From CAUPWF01 sp964367905 (lineage in GTDB: Bacteria > Bacillota > Clostridia > Lachnospirales > Lachnospiraceae), in NCBI GenBank assembly GCA_964367905.1, contig CAYIZP010000057.1:1-14224 (forward strand): a stretch of DNA of 14,224 nucleotides, written 5' to 3'. Positions 4,676 to 12,078 of this stretch are shown piece after piece. Each line of letters opens with the position of its first letter. The first letter of the stretch is position 1. The notes under the pieces were generated by a model. It worked only from the letters and a program-made list of their open reading frames with translations. It was not told the DNA's origin and ran no database searches. A program made the translations under genes and the position numbers.

Positions 4676-6871
4676 TTACTGCTTCTTTCGATAAGTACTC
4701 ATCTTCTCCACAGTTACCTCCGGATAGAAGTAAGTAAGAATCGTTGCTTTCGGAACTCCTGCGGCAAGTGCTTTCTTCACTTCCTCCTTCTGCTCTGCTG
4801 TATATGACCAGTGCAGCATTCGATTTGTGATTGTATCCTCCCACTTAGGCTTTTCCCTCTCAGGATTCCTTACAGGCTTAACACCAGCACTTCCACTAGA
4901 AGAGTTGGCACTTTCTGCAGCATCAGACTTCTGCGACTCATCGACATACTCAAGCTCATTTGCCTGTTCTCTATCAATCTTTGCTTTCTGCTCTGCCTCA
5001 TCCTGCATAGAGAATCTTCTGCTTAATTCCGCATCACCAAGCATCATAAACTGCTCATAGGTAAGAGTGTCTATATACACATTCTCGCCTTTATCCTTCA
5101 GCTTTTCATAATACTTAACTGCCTTGTCTGAAAGAATCTCAAATGGCGGACCGATCAGATTATCTGCTCCCCTTATCTGATGAACATAAGGCTCTCCTTT
5201 GCCATCTGCTGTCTGATCAAACATCGGATGATTGAATGGTATGAACTTATTATCCATGATAGGATCAAAACCACGGATAAAGATAATACACTTCTTATTA
5301 TCCAGCTTTCTGACTTCATCCGGTGTAAACAGTTCTCTTCCTAATACATCATAGTTTCTTGAAGAGCTTCCCTGTCTGCCCTTTGTCTCTCCGCTTGACT
5401 TCTTATCAATCGTACCTTTTCCAAGCAGCTCCGACACATACTTATGCGTACTCTGCTCATTGCCCCCAAGGTAGATGAAAGTATCACAGTTGCCGGGAAT
5501 TGTCTCCCAGGTATCTTTGAAAAGTGCCTTTAGCTGGGCAAAGTTCTGAATGATGATAATACTTGAAATCTCACGGCTTCGCATTGTCGATAACAACGAA
5601 CAGAAGTCATCTGGCAATGCGACATTCGCAAATTCATCTAACATAAAAGTCACATGGATTGGCAGTCTGCCTCCGCAGTTAAAGTCCGCCTGATAGTACA
5701 ATTCCTGAAATATCTGCGTGTATAACATACCGATAATAAAGTTATAGGATTTGTCACTATCAGGGATTACACAAAACAGTGCTGTCTTTGTCTCACCATC
5801 TCCATTTACTCCAATGCCGATATCAGACAGATTAAGCTCATCTTTTGAGAGTAAGCGTAAAACCTGCTTATTCTCAAGAAATGCAAGTCTTGAGTTGGCA
5901 CTGATGATAATGGATCGGACTGTATCTCCTGCACCTCTCATACATTTGTTGTACTGCTTTACTGCCGGATGATTGGCTCCAAGCGGGGAACTTTCCTCTA
6001 AAAACTTCATACGAACATCCAGCTTTGATGCCTTTCCCTGCTCTGTAACCTCTGCCTCTCCAAGAAGCTTCAGTACTGTCTCGAAGTTTCTCTTTGCCGG
6101 CTGTACCTCCAGCCACACATAATAAAAGATAGACTGTAAGAACAATCCTTCCGCTTTTTCCCAGAACGGATCACTTGGTGTTGCTCCCTTTGGTGTCGTA
6201 TTGCTGATAAGGTTTGTAATCAGCTTGACCACATCTGTTTCCTCTCTGATATAGGAAAACGGATTGTAACAGTCTGATTTATCCATCTCAAGTAGGTTGA
6301 TAACCTTCACATTGTATCCGTTATTCTTTAGCATCTGCCCGCAGCTTCTAAGGATTTCTCCCTTTGGATCGGTACAGATAAAGGAACAGTTATGCGGCAT
6401 CTGCATCAGATTTGGCTTTACTTCATAAAATGTTTTTCCTGCTCCGGAACCACCACAGATAAGGATATTTCCATTGAGCTTGAGTCTTCTGAAATCCAGC
6501 GACATCTTCACATTCTGGCTGAGTATCCGGTTGAAATTCTCATCCTTATCTGCAAGTATCTTATTGACCTGCTTCGGATTTTCAAATCTTGCCGTACCAA
6601 ATTCCTTACCCGGCATATAGTTTCTCTGACTGGTGTAATACATGACAATAGCCATCGCATAGATACCTAATGCAATGGCTACTGCTTTTACTGTATTGGA
6701 ATTGTAATAATTGGCAAAGGGAACTGCACATACTTCATTGAATCTGTCCATAAATTCATTAAATGTTATTCCCTCTATCCACGCACCATTTATCAGATAA
6801 CCAAGATACCCGGCTAACACTGCACCCACAAGAATGAATATCAGTGACGGCTTTTTCTTTGTTGTCTGCAT
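4676..6871 (-). CDS. VirD4/TraG-type coupling protein (T4CP ATPase)
   Basis: 731 residues, the membrane ATPase that brings the relaxase-DNA complex to the secretion channel. Two N-terminal membrane segments at about residues 9-31 and 63-81 (LIFILVGAVLAGYLGYLING and VAIALGIYAMAIVMYYT) are followed by the entry FGTARF(E)NP typical of VirD4. Walker A GGSGAGKT is at 140-147, Walker B VTFMLDEF at 407-414, and the downstream stretch SIIIIQNFAQLK at about 437-448 matches the conserved sensor-like motif. The C-terminal region from about 610 is hydrophilic and Ser-rich. It ends with a 29-residue unit (689-717) plus the start of another, which resemble repeats in the coiled-coil protein at 8410-9594. 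Start ATG has GAGG 9 nt upstream, overlapping the PcfB-like stop. The gene ends the mobilisation/coupling block. Confidence 0.94.
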   Translation of the reverse strand: MQTTKKKPSLIFILVGAVLAGYLGYLINGAWIEGITFNEFMDRFNEVCAVPFANYYNSNTVKAVAIALGIYAMAIVMYYTSQRNYMPGKEFGTARFENPKQVNKILADKDENFNRILSQNVKMSLDFRRLKLNGNILICGGSGAGKTFYEVKPNLMQMPHNCSFICTDPKGEILRSCGQMLKNNGYNVKVINLLEMDKSDCYNPFSYIREETDVVKLITNLISNTTPKGATPSDPFWEKAEGLFLQSIFYYVWLEVQPAKRNFETVLKLLGEAEVTEQGKASKLDVRMKFLEESSPLGANHPAVKQYNKCMRGAGDTVRSIIISANSRLAFLENKQVLRLLSKDELNLSDIGIGVNGDGETKTALFCVIPDSDKSYNFIIGMLYTQIFQELYYQADFNCGGRLPIHVTFMLDEFANVALPDDFCSLLSTMRSREISSIIIIQNFAQLKALFKDTWETIPGNCDTFIYLGGNEQSTHKYVSELLGKGTIDKKSSGETKGRQGSSSRNYDVLGRELFTPDEVRKLDNKKCIIFIRGFDPIMDNKFIPFNHPMFDQTADGKGEPYVHQIRGADNLIGPPFEILSDKAVKYYEKLKDKGENVYIDTLTYEQFMMLGDAELSRRFSMQDEAEQKAKIDREQANELEYVDESQKSDAAESANSSSGSAGVKPVRNPEREKPKWEDTITNRMLHWSYTAEQKEEVKKALAAGVPKATILTYFYPEVTVEKMSTYRKKQ

Positions 6872-6877
6872 AGGCTG

Positions 6878-7996
6878 CTACCTCGCTTTCTTTGTGGTAA
6901 CAGTTTTCTTCTGTGTGGTCTTTTTCTGCTGCTTCTGCACTTTCTCGTAACGCTCCCTGACAGATGACTCCACCTTGTCGTAGTGAGTATAAAGCTCGGT
7001 TCCTTTCTGGGTTGTCACCACACGATTCTGCTCATCGTAAAGCTTATAATCCTTGGTGGAATCAAGGAAGGTAAGCATTGTCTTTCCACCATGAATTTCC
7101 ATGATGTTTTCCTTACGGAGCCATACATATTTTGCCTCTTCTCCCCATGTGCCGGGCACTCTGGTCTTAACAGCATGGTCATTCTCTTCGATAATCAGCT
7201 TCTTGCTGATAGTCACATCTGATAAGTTCGCATTCTTTGATGCTGCAACTGCCCTCATTCTCTCAGCAAGGTTCTGATAACCTCTGACACGGTTGATAAA
7301 TGCATCCTTGTCCATCATGACTGTATGGGTGCCATCTTCATTCTTGCTGCCAAGCACACCGATTGTCTCAAGCTGTCTGATAACACTTTCAGCCTGCTCA
7401 CCATTGATGCTGAAATTCTCCTTGACCTGATCCACACTGATAGCTTTCTTTTCCATTGCAAACATTCCGACCTTCTCAATCAATCCGTCAATGGCGGAAT
7501 TAACCTTATCACCTTCTATCGTGTGGCTTTTCTCGTTTCCCTGCTGTTTCTTCAAAAAATCCATCAGCTTGCCAAGGGACTTTTCATCTCCATTCTTCAG
7601 ATAATCGTCAAATGTGGCAATCTTACCAAACTTGAGCTTCTGTATCATCATATTTACACGTGGAACTGCCTCTGTATGAAAGATTACCTCACTCAATCCG
7701 TCTTTCCTGTTACAGTCCGGAAGTACCGAATACAGGATTCCATACTTCTTTGCCATCTTTTCGACCTTTTTCATATCTTCGGTATTAAACTGCAATACCT
7801 GTAAATCGCCACCCTTTAAGAGCAGCTTTCTCATAGATGTCTTACCAAGAGACTTCTCATAATCAAGCATCCCTTTTAAGAAATCTATTGCCTTCTGCAT
7901 GGCAGCAATGCCGCCGCTTCCTACCTTCATAGCAATCTCAATGCCATCATAAGCTACACGGATAATCTGCACCGCTTCCTGAATCTCTTCTGCCAT
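6878..7996 (-). CDS. PcfB-like (DUF3801) protein with a probable winged-helix domain
   Basis: 372 residues. Residues 1-125 match the PcfB/DUF3801 pattern: an N-terminal helix, then KVGSGGIAAMQKAIDFLK, then LLLKGGDLQVLQFNTEDMKKVEKMAKKYGILYSVL in its typical order. In pCF10 the PcfB protein is a relaxosome accessory factor that works with the relaxase and coupling protein (established for that plasmid); here it directly precedes VirD4 as expected. The protein is about twice the family's usual length as I recall it. Residues about 184-229 (ISVDQVKENFSING, then AESVIRQLETIGVLG, then a short wing) look like a winged helix, somewhat like the FtsK gamma domain. The C-terminal 25 residues are Lys/Thr/Gln-rich and basic. 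The start ATG overlaps the stop of the upstream gene by one base (TAATG), so translation is coupled. PcfB call fairly sure; winged helix by eye only. Confidence 0.72.
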   Translation of the reverse strand: MAEEIQEAVQIIRVAYDGIEIAMKVGSGGIAAMQKAIDFLKGMLDYEKSLGKTSMRKLLLKGGDLQVLQFNTEDMKKVEKMAKKYGILYSVLPDCNRKDGLSEVIFHTEAVPRVNMMIQKLKFGKIATFDDYLKNGDEKSLGKLMDFLKKQQGNEKSHTIEGDKVNSAIDGLIEKVGMFAMEKKAISVDQVKENFSINGEQAESVIRQLETIGVLGSKNEDGTHTVMMDKDAFINRVRGYQNLAERMRAVAASKNANLSDVTISKKLIIEENDHAVKTRVPGTWGEEAKYVWLRKENIMEIHGGKTMLTFLDSTKDYKLYDEQNRVVTTQKGTELYTHYDKVESSVRERYEKVQKQQKKTTQKKTVTTKKAR

Positions 7997-8400
7997 TATC
8001 GCACCTCCACTTTCTCTCTGACTGTTGTTTTAAGTGTTTCTGTCTCTGTTGTACGAATTTCCTCGGCTGATACATCAATACCATAAGCAGTCAAAATATC
8101 TGCCAGATGATTGATTGCTTTTTCCTCCTCGATACGGTACATTTCAAGTGCCACAAGCAGGTTTTCCACCTGTTCTACCCATGCAGGCTTCATATCATAT
8201 TTAGACCTGTATGTGACCATAATCTCGTCCGACTCAGCCTTATCCGCTGAATGTGCCAATGCTTCAATAAGAGAAATCGTATCTTCCTTGCTGCCGCTTC
8301 TGAATGCGAACTGAACAACAAAGTTTTTCTCTTCCTCTGTAAACTGATGCTCCACACCATTCATCTCTGTTACTGCTTCATTTACTACTGCTAAATTCAT
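7996..8400 (-). CDS. Unknown small acidic protein of the mobilisation operon
   Basis: 134 residues, no signal peptide or membrane segment, rich in Glu, predicted mostly helical. Start ATG with TAGGAGG 6-7 nt upstream, the TAG being the stop of the preceding gene. The stop overlaps the start of the PcfB-like gene. I do not recognise the family. Residues about 19-48 (FTEEEKNFVVQFAF, then SKEDTISLIEAL) faintly resemble the 29-residue unit of its upstream neighbour, with one extra residue. Its position between the coiled-coil protein and the PcfB-like protein suggests a relaxosome or coupling accessory, but no activity can be assigned. Confidence 0.75.
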   Translation of the reverse strand: MNLAVVNEAVTEMNGVEHQFTEEEKNFVVQFAFRSGSKEDTISLIEALAHSADKAESDEIMVTYRSKYDMKPAWVEQVENLLVALEMYRIEEEKAINHLADILTAYGIDVSAEEIRTTETETLKTTVREKVEVR

Positions 8401-8409
8401 AAGTTCCTC

Positions 8410-9594
8410 CTAATCTGCCATACTGTTTTCAAGCACAGCAATCTCAATGATTTCCTTCATCTTTTCCGCTGAAATGTTGTTGTTTATAAGCTCTACAAGC
8501 TGCGACTCAGTAAGTCCCTTTTCAATTGCACTCTTAATCTGCACAAGCTGCGCCGGAACAAGGTCTCCCGATGCAACCAGCTTTACAATGTCTGCTCTTG
8601 ACTTTTTCTTAAAAGAAAGCCTTGCAAAAAAGCTCGCCACTCCGCTGTTGCTGCTCTTTCTCACACTTCGCTCAATCGGAAGTCTCTGCACCACATTTCC
8701 AGAGCCATCAACTACCGGAATCTGATAATAGACCGGAATCCCGTTTGCCACAGCCTGCATATTCTGCGGAACTGCAACTGTATCTACCATCTTTTTATCT
8801 GCCTGTTGTACGGACTGGCTTTCCTGCGGCTCTGCCTTACTTTCTGCCTCTTTCTTATTCTCTGTGGCAACACTTATGATCTTATCTTCCAATGACTCTA
8901 TTCTGTCTCCCATACGCTTCATCTCCTTATCCTTTTTCTCAATATCATCCCTGAGTCTTGCAATCGTACTGCTTGCCTTATTCAGTTCATTCTGCTGGCT
9001 GTTGATAAGAGCATCCTTATCCTGGTTCTCCTTGACCAGACGCCCCCTGACTTCCTCATCATCTTTGGAAGTTTCTATTTCAGAAAGTTTCTTATTCAGG
9101 GCATCATACCTTTCATTCTGATGATTGATCTTTGCAACCACTTCATCCATCTGAGAAATGAGTGCTTTCACATACTCAGACTCTTCCGGAATCTGTTCCT
9201 TGACTTTATTCAGCTGTTCCAGAACTTCCTCATATAATCGGCGCATGGTGATAGGTTTTTCCCCTTTTTCCATGACCTCCTTAATTGTCTGAACAGGTAC
9301 ACCCTTTTCATAAAATTCGAGAGACACCTGCATCTGATGAACCGAATACTTGGTATTCTTGATAATATCAATCACATCTTTTGGAACATCCTTATGCAGA
9401 CACTCCGATAAAATCTTCATCTGTTCAATGTCGTAGGACTTATTGAGATAAAGGCTGATTTCCTCCTCTGTCAGTCCATATTCATAATCACTTTTTACAA
9501 GAGCAATCGTATCCTCGCTGAAATGCTTATTTCGGAGAAGCTGCAATTTTTTCTCGATTGCTATTGCACTAAGCGGTTCTCTGTTTTCTTCCAT
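8410..9594 (-). CDS. Coiled-coil protein with 29-residue helical repeats, function unknown
   Basis: 394 residues, soluble. Start ATG with AGGAGG 6 nt upstream. Three tandem 29-residue units occupy residues 24-52, 53-81 and 82-110, sharing a pattern of [YF]-S-x-x-Q-M near the start, G-V/L-x around position 17 and I-x-x-I/L near position 23. A long coiled coil fills about 122-250 (heptad-like VKEQIPEESEY... to ...LEDKIISVATENKK). A low-complexity Gln/Ser/Val region and a strand-rich stretch (IPVYYQIPVVDGSGNVVQRL) follow. Then comes a further 29-residue unit at 344-372 and the first part of another. A similar unit closes the VirD4 protein. It is the first gene after the relaxase terminator and may scaffold the relaxosome or coupling complex; that role is inference only. 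Confidence 0.8.
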   Translation of the reverse strand: MEENREPLSAIAIEKKLQLLRNKHFSEDTIALVKSDYEYGLTEEEISLYLNKSYDIEQMKILSECLHKDVPKDVIDIIKNTKYSVHQMQVSLEFYEKGVPVQTIKEVMEKGEKPITMRRLYEEVLEQLNKVKEQIPEESEYVKALISQMDEVVAKINHQNERYDALNKKLSEIETSKDDEEVRGRLVKENQDKDALINSQQNELNKASSTIARLRDDIEKKDKEMKRMGDRIESLEDKIISVATENKKEAESKAEPQESQSVQQADKKMVDTVAVPQNMQAVANGIPVYYQIPVVDGSGNVVQRLPIERSVRKSSNSGVASFFARLSFKKKSRADIVKLVASGDLVPAQLVQIKSAIEKGLTESQLVELINNNISAEKMKEIIEIAVLENSMAD

Positions 9595-9612
9595 ATATGC
9601 CTCCTAACTACT

Positions 9613-9640
9613 AAAAAAACAGCCTAACGTTCTGGCTGTT
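9613..9640 (-). terminator. Intrinsic terminator overlapping the relaxase stop codon
   Basis: On the minus strand AACAGCC (9640-9634) pairs with GGCUGUU (9624-9618) around a 9-nt loop, followed by UUUUU (9617-9613). The relaxase stop codon UAG (9626-9624) straddles the loop and the 3' arm, so ribosomes finishing the relaxase would cover the hairpin. It may cause partial termination between the relaxase and the downstream coupling genes. Confidence 0.7.
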
Positions 9641-11072
9641 CTTTCCTGTCTCGTATTGTCTCTTTGTTGTACTGTGCATCTTTTCCATCTGATACGCTGT
9701 CTGGAATAAGACTCTTCCATATAGATTTACCAATATTCAACTCTTTGAATACTGCCCTTTCTTTTGCACATGCTTTGGAATACTCCTCTTTATAATGTTT
9801 ACGCAATGCTTCCACCTCTTCTAGGCTATATCCCTGTGATAAAAGCTTTTGTTTCAATGTTTCCCATTGCAGATGCTCATCCGTAAAAAATTCATCTCCC
9901 TGAAGGAAAGACTTCTCAGCAGGTTCTAACTCTTTCATATCATCTGCTATATCAAAAAGTTCTCGACTTCTCTCCCTAGCCTTATAAATGCGGCTTTTCT
10001 CTGCTGAGACTTCTTTTCTTTTATCTGTCAATGAGCTGATTACACTGACAAGCTCCTCCGCTGAATGAATGTCATGATTGACAAGGAACAAATACTCCTC
10101 CTGCAGTTTATGCATCTTACGGATATCTTCCTTATACTTCCATACCTGACTGTATGGCTTCTTTTTCAGCTTTCCTATCCGGTATAGCTTTGCATAGTAT
10201 CTCTTTTGAAGTCCCGACATCTTTGCCCTTCGGTATCTTCTCACCTTACACTTACAAAGGACCGGTTGTACCTCTTTCTGCTGTTCCCTGTAAAATGAAA
10301 TATCCTCTTTTTCTATCCTTTCCCGGATTGCCTCATCAGAATACATGTCCCCTAATGTCTTACATCTGCGAAATCTCGTCATTCCTTGTGGCTTTACCGC
10401 CAGATACTTTCCCTGCTTGACCTCATATCCTTTGTCAGATAACAGTTCCAGAAACTGCTCATAATTTCCAGCCTGCAGGATGCAGGAATCCAGGTCTCTC
10501 TTAATCATATCTGCCCACACAAAACTGCCTTCACGATATTCGCTCCAGTCCTTATAGCTTTCATGCTCTTTTTCCTTATTGCCATCATCAACATCAATGA
10601 TTGAAAGACCATATTCCTGACACAGCTTATTCGTGATTGGCTGGATATACTTTGCCCAGTCTCCCTTTTCATAGCGGTACTTTTTCCCATCCACAAAACT
10701 CACACTGTTAAATACAATGTGTGAATGAACATGTGCTGTATTATCATGCACCACATATACTGCCTCGTATGATTTTCCAAGATACTCTTCCACGAATCTG
10801 CGGGTTATCTCAAATGCCGTATCAGGATTCACTTCATCTTCCTTAAATGAGAGAATGATATGATATCCCTGCCTTTTATCAACTTTTCCAAACTTTCGTT
10901 TGGTCGCTTTCATCTGTTCAAATGCAGAATCAACCTGACAGTTGATTGCACCTATAAGCCTTCCATCCTGTGTTTTCTCCGGATTCATCACATAATCAAG
11001 AGATCTCTTCAGATGTTTTCCGTGAAAATGCCCACCACAATCCTTCATATTAAGGATTTTACTGATTGCCAA
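9624..11072 (-). CDS. MOB-P (VirD2-like) relaxase/mobilisation nuclease
   Basis: 482 residues. It nicks oriT and stays bound to the 5' end of the transferred strand. Features in order: N-terminal MAISKIL, catalytic tyrosine candidate Y27 in SLDYVMNPEKT, then GYHIILSFKEDEVNPDTAF (about 69-87), then the metal-binding region HDNTAHVHSHIVFN (109-122), equivalent to the HxDxxHxHxHxxxN motif of MOB-P relaxases, with N111 where VirD2 has Asp. The C-terminal half is helical and strongly charged, with the basic KVRRYRRAKMSGLQKRYYAK segment. The start is TTG at 11072, with GGTGG 6 nt upstream, and overlaps the MobC stop by 14 nt; an ATG at 11048 would lose the conserved N-terminus. The 3' end overlaps a terminator. 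The candidate oriT is about 0.9 kb upstream, as is common. Confidence 0.93.
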   Translation of the reverse strand: MAISKILNMKDCGGHFHGKHLKRSLDYVMNPEKTQDGRLIGAINCQVDSAFEQMKATKRKFGKVDKRQGYHIILSFKEDEVNPDTAFEITRRFVEEYLGKSYEAVYVVHDNTAHVHSHIVFNSVSFVDGKKYRYEKGDWAKYIQPITNKLCQEYGLSIIDVDDGNKEKEHESYKDWSEYREGSFVWADMIKRDLDSCILQAGNYEQFLELLSDKGYEVKQGKYLAVKPQGMTRFRRCKTLGDMYSDEAIRERIEKEDISFYREQQKEVQPVLCKCKVRRYRRAKMSGLQKRYYAKLYRIGKLKKKPYSQVWKYKEDIRKMHKLQEEYLFLVNHDIHSAEELVSVISSLTDKRKEVSAEKSRIYKARERSRELFDIADDMKELEPAEKSFLQGDEFFTDEHLQWETLKQKLLSQGYSLEEVEALRKHYKEEYSKACAKERAVFKELNIGKSIWKSLIPDSVSDGKDAQYNKETIRDRKEQPER

Positions 11073-11391
11073 TCTTTACCACCGCCTCATCTACCTTCTG
11101 ATTCAGTTTTCGCATATAAGCTATCAGCTGTGTCTTATCTTCCTTGGAATACAGCCCGGCATTGCTGTTAAATACTATCTGATTGATGTTAATGCCGATT
11201 CGGTTGACCTCATTGATGAGTTCTTTCAGAATCTTCCTTACTTCCGGATAATCATTTGGTTTCTGACTGATAAGAAGACGGATATACTCTGCCTCATTCA
11301 TTCCATTATCACATGCCTTTTTTGCAAGCATCTTAGCTTCCTCTGGCATTAGTCTTAGTGTTTTCCTAACACAATGAACTTTATCTGCCAT
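11059..11391 (-). CDS. mobC: MobC family relaxosome accessory protein
   Basis: 110 residues from ATG 11391 (AAGGTGAG 4-6 nt upstream); a longer in-frame form from 11442 would begin inside the preceding gene. The N-terminal part (VRKTLRLMPEEAKMLAKKACDNGMNEAEYIRLLI) has the strand-helix-helix layout of a ribbon-helix-helix DNA-binding domain. The central ELINEVNRIGININQI is the hallmark MobC motif (LNRIGxNLNQ type). The C-terminal helix is charged. MobC proteins bind oriT and help the relaxase to open and nick it (known for MobC of mobilisable plasmids). It precedes and overlaps the relaxase gene. Confidence 0.88.
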   Translation of the reverse strand: MADKVHCVRKTLRLMPEEAKMLAKKACDNGMNEAEYIRLLISQKPNDYPEVRKILKELINEVNRIGININQIVFNSNAGLYSKEDKTQLIAYMRKLNQKVDEAVVKIGNQ

Positions 11392-11395
11392 AGAC

Positions 11396-11920
11396 TCACC
11401 TTCCTCTCTTACCCGTACTATAATCTTTAATTCCTTCTGCAACTGTCACTGCAGCTTTTTCCAAATCATCCCTGCTACATAGATGACTAATGAATGATTC
11501 CACCAAAGCAGCTGCCATTTCATCAATCTCCTTTGCATAACAGGTCTTTTCAAACAATCTGTCCAGCCTCTTTTCATCTGCTTTCAAACTGTCATACTTA
11601 TCCTGATACTCACTGTAATCTTTAAAATCCTTTGTATCATTCCTATGTGCATCAGCATCAAGTATCAGTTCATAATTCCATTCACAAACAGTATCTATAA
11701 CATCATCTATCGGGTATGGTTCAATTTCACCATTCTCCTCAGCCACATCCTGTCTGTACATCTTCCCATCAGAATCTATGCCAATAGCATAATCATGACC
11801 TTCCATATAGTTAAGCAGAATTGCAGCATCTTCTATCGAAGGGTTAAGTAAGATATCAAATGTGTCTGCCCAGGCAATCAGTTCTTCTGGTTTTGAAAAT
11901 AACGTAACTTCTGCATCCAT
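11396..11920 (-). CDS. Unknown acidic protein upstream of mobC
   Basis: 174 residues, strongly acidic over its first two thirds, soluble. Start ATG with AGGAGGTG about 10 nt upstream. The N-terminal part (LFSKPEELIAWADTFDILLN) is followed by YAIGIDSDGKMYRQDV and a helical, charged half with DEKRLDRLFEKTC and a final KDYSTGKRGR basic tail. I do not recognise a family. It is the first gene after the stem-loop region and its stop lies 4 nt before the MobC start, so it belongs to the mobilisation operon. Its coding sequence is somewhat richer in A+T than the relaxase gene. A DNA-mimic or antirestriction role would fit the acidity but is unsupported. Confidence 0.75.
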   Translation of the reverse strand: MDAEVTLFSKPEELIAWADTFDILLNPSIEDAAILLNYMEGHDYAIGIDSDGKMYRQDVAEENGEIEPYPIDDVIDTVCEWNYELILDADAHRNDTKDFKDYSEYQDKYDSLKADEKRLDRLFEKTCYAKEIDEMAAALVESFISHLCSRDDLEKAAVTVAEGIKDYSTGKRGR

Positions 11921-11970
11921 TGCTTCCTTGCACCTCCTTATCCGTGTTTAGTAAATATTCACCAAAGCTC

Positions 11971-12060
11971 CAGTCTCCGGTTAGTCCCCGGCGACTGCTA
12001 GATACGCATTAGAGACATCTCTGTCCTAATGCCATCTAGTTAGGGAGAAAATCTCCCTAA
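11971..12060. other. Three abutting stem-loops, candidate oriT region
   Basis: Stem-loop 1 (11971-11997) pairs CAGTC with GACTG and CCGG with CCGG, one mismatch, 7-nt loop. Stem-loop 2 (11998-12039) pairs CTAGAT/ATCTAG, GCATTAG/CTAATGC and GACA/TGTC with a small internal loop and one bulged A, 17 bp in all, TCTC loop. Stem-loop 3 (12040-12060) pairs TTAGGGAGA with TCTCCCTAA, loop AAA. The three follow each other with no base between them. No T run follows in either direction, so they are not ordinary terminators. The site is directly upstream of the unknown protein, mobC and the relaxase, where oriT is usually found. Structure is directly seen; the oriT assignment is inference and no nic site is claimed. 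The remaining bases 11921-11970 hold the ribosome binding site of the 174-residue gene and no clear promoter. Confidence 0.6.
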
Positions 12061-12078
12061 AACCCTCTGTTTATGGAA

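Noticed and set aside
4647..4844. 65-codon minus-strand frame at the VirD4 3' end
   Set aside because: It overlaps VirD4 almost entirely in another frame and has no sensible protein character.
12040..12060. Stem-loop 3 as a plain intrinsic terminator
   Set aside because: It lacks a T run on either side, and it packs directly against two other stem-loops.
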